DNA of 5,651 nucleotides from the NCBI GenBank assembly GCA_030038715.1, contig JASHSO010000121.1, positions 1-5,651 on the forward strand. The letters run 5' to 3'. Below are positions 5,354-5,651 of this stretch, piece after piece. Within the stretch, counting starts at the first letter, position 1, and every line of letters begins with the position of its first letter. Both the position numbers and the translations under genes were made by a program. The DNA comes from Streptosporangiaceae bacterium. Its GTDB lineage: Bacteria > Actinomycetota > Actinomycetes > Streptosporangiales > Streptosporangiaceae. The notes beneath the pieces are model-generated. The model made no database searches and was not told where the DNA came from. It worked only from the letters and a program-made list of their open reading frames with translations.

Positions 5354-5651
5354 CCGCTGACGCTCAAGCCCACGGCGCGACCGCGAGCGGCGGTGACGAC
5401 GACAGCCGGGTCTACTACGTCGAGGGCGAGGACTGGGACGAGGTCGTCGCGGCCGCCAGCAGTGACGACCGGCGCGGGGACGAGCACATGGTCGTCAACA
5501 TGGGCCCGCAGCACCCGTCCACCCACGGGGTGCTGCGCCTGGTGCTGACGCTGGACGGCGAGACGGTGACCGAGCTCCGGCCGGTCATCGGCTACCTGCA
5601 CACCGGCATCGAGAAGAACATGGAGTTCCGCACCTGGACCCAGGGCGTCAC
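5350..5651 (+). CDS. nuoD: NADH-quinone oxidoreductase subunit D (NuoD), N-terminal part
   Basis: One hundred codons of the 49-kDa-type subunit are present before the window ends. This subunit, related to the large subunit of [NiFe] hydrogenases, forms the menaquinone-binding cavity together with NuoB. The frame opens with an acidic, Ala/Gly-rich leader (1-46), then [19 protein letters not shown] (48-66). This is the beta1-beta2 loop, whose second His (His59) matches the histidine that contacts the quinone head group in known structures. [20 protein letters not shown] (79-98) is the next conserved block. The GTG at 5350 overlaps the nuoC stop as GTGA, and GGAGGG (5337-5342) is placed 7 bases upstream. 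The remaining roughly three quarters of the protein lie beyond the window. Confidence 0.96.
   Translation, partial: MTADAQAHGATASGGDDDSRVYYVEGEDWDEVVAAASSDDRRGDEHMVVNMGPQHPSTHGVLRLVLTLDGETVTELRPVIGYLHTGIEKNMEFRTWTQGV

Noticed and set aside
1..5651. CRISPR array, tRNA, rRNA, insertion sequence or prophage boundary
   Set aside because: I found no regularly spaced repeats, no tRNA-like cloverleaf, no transposase-like product, and no clear direct-repeat attachment sites flanking the toxin-antitoxin pair.

Overview
The window is chromosomal DNA from a high-GC Gram-positive bacterium, most likely a Streptomyces- or Streptosporangiales-like actinomycete. Evidence: roughly 68-70% G+C in hand-counted blocks of the main genes, GTG/TTG starts, actinobacterial forms of MenG, the MenJ-like reductase and NuoA-D, and a Rex-type operator matching the Streptomyces consensus. 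Genus cannot be fixed from this sequence.

Layout. Bases 1-125 hold the 3' end of a plus-strand gene whose last 40 residues look like the end of a PCu(A)C periplasmic copper chaperone. Next is menG (228-929), the last methylation step of menaquinone synthesis. A short spacer (930-1063) separates menG from a convergent minus-strand pair: a Gp49/HigB-type toxin gene (1464-1904) followed by its XRE-type antitoxin gene (1064-1459). Bases 1905-2184 are a non-coding control region. It carries a perfect 8-bp-arm inverted repeat (2001-2024), an imperfect 18-bp tandem repeat (2072-2107), a possible -10 box and a perfect Rex operator (2145-2162). From 2185 to the window end runs a plus-strand operon: a geranylgeranyl-reductase-family (MenJ-like) flavoprotein, then nuoA, nuoB, nuoC and the first 100 codons of nuoD.

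How the genes fit together. MenG completes menaquinone, the MenJ-like reductase probably saturates part of its isoprenoid tail, and NuoA-D are parts of the proton-pumping NADH dehydrogenase (complex I) that reduces menaquinone. Rex senses NADH/NAD+, so its operator ahead of this operon suggests that both complex I and quinone-tail reduction are controlled by redox state. nuoB/C and nuoC/D overlap by 4 bases, which points to translational coupling.

Novelty. The nuo and menaquinone genes are ordinary for actinomycetes. The least ordinary parts are the toxin-antitoxin pair lodged between two menaquinone genes in DNA of lower G+C, the unexplained inverted repeat upstream of it, and the placement of the Rex site ahead of the reductase rather than directly before nuoA. 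I do not see an evidently undescribed multi-gene system.
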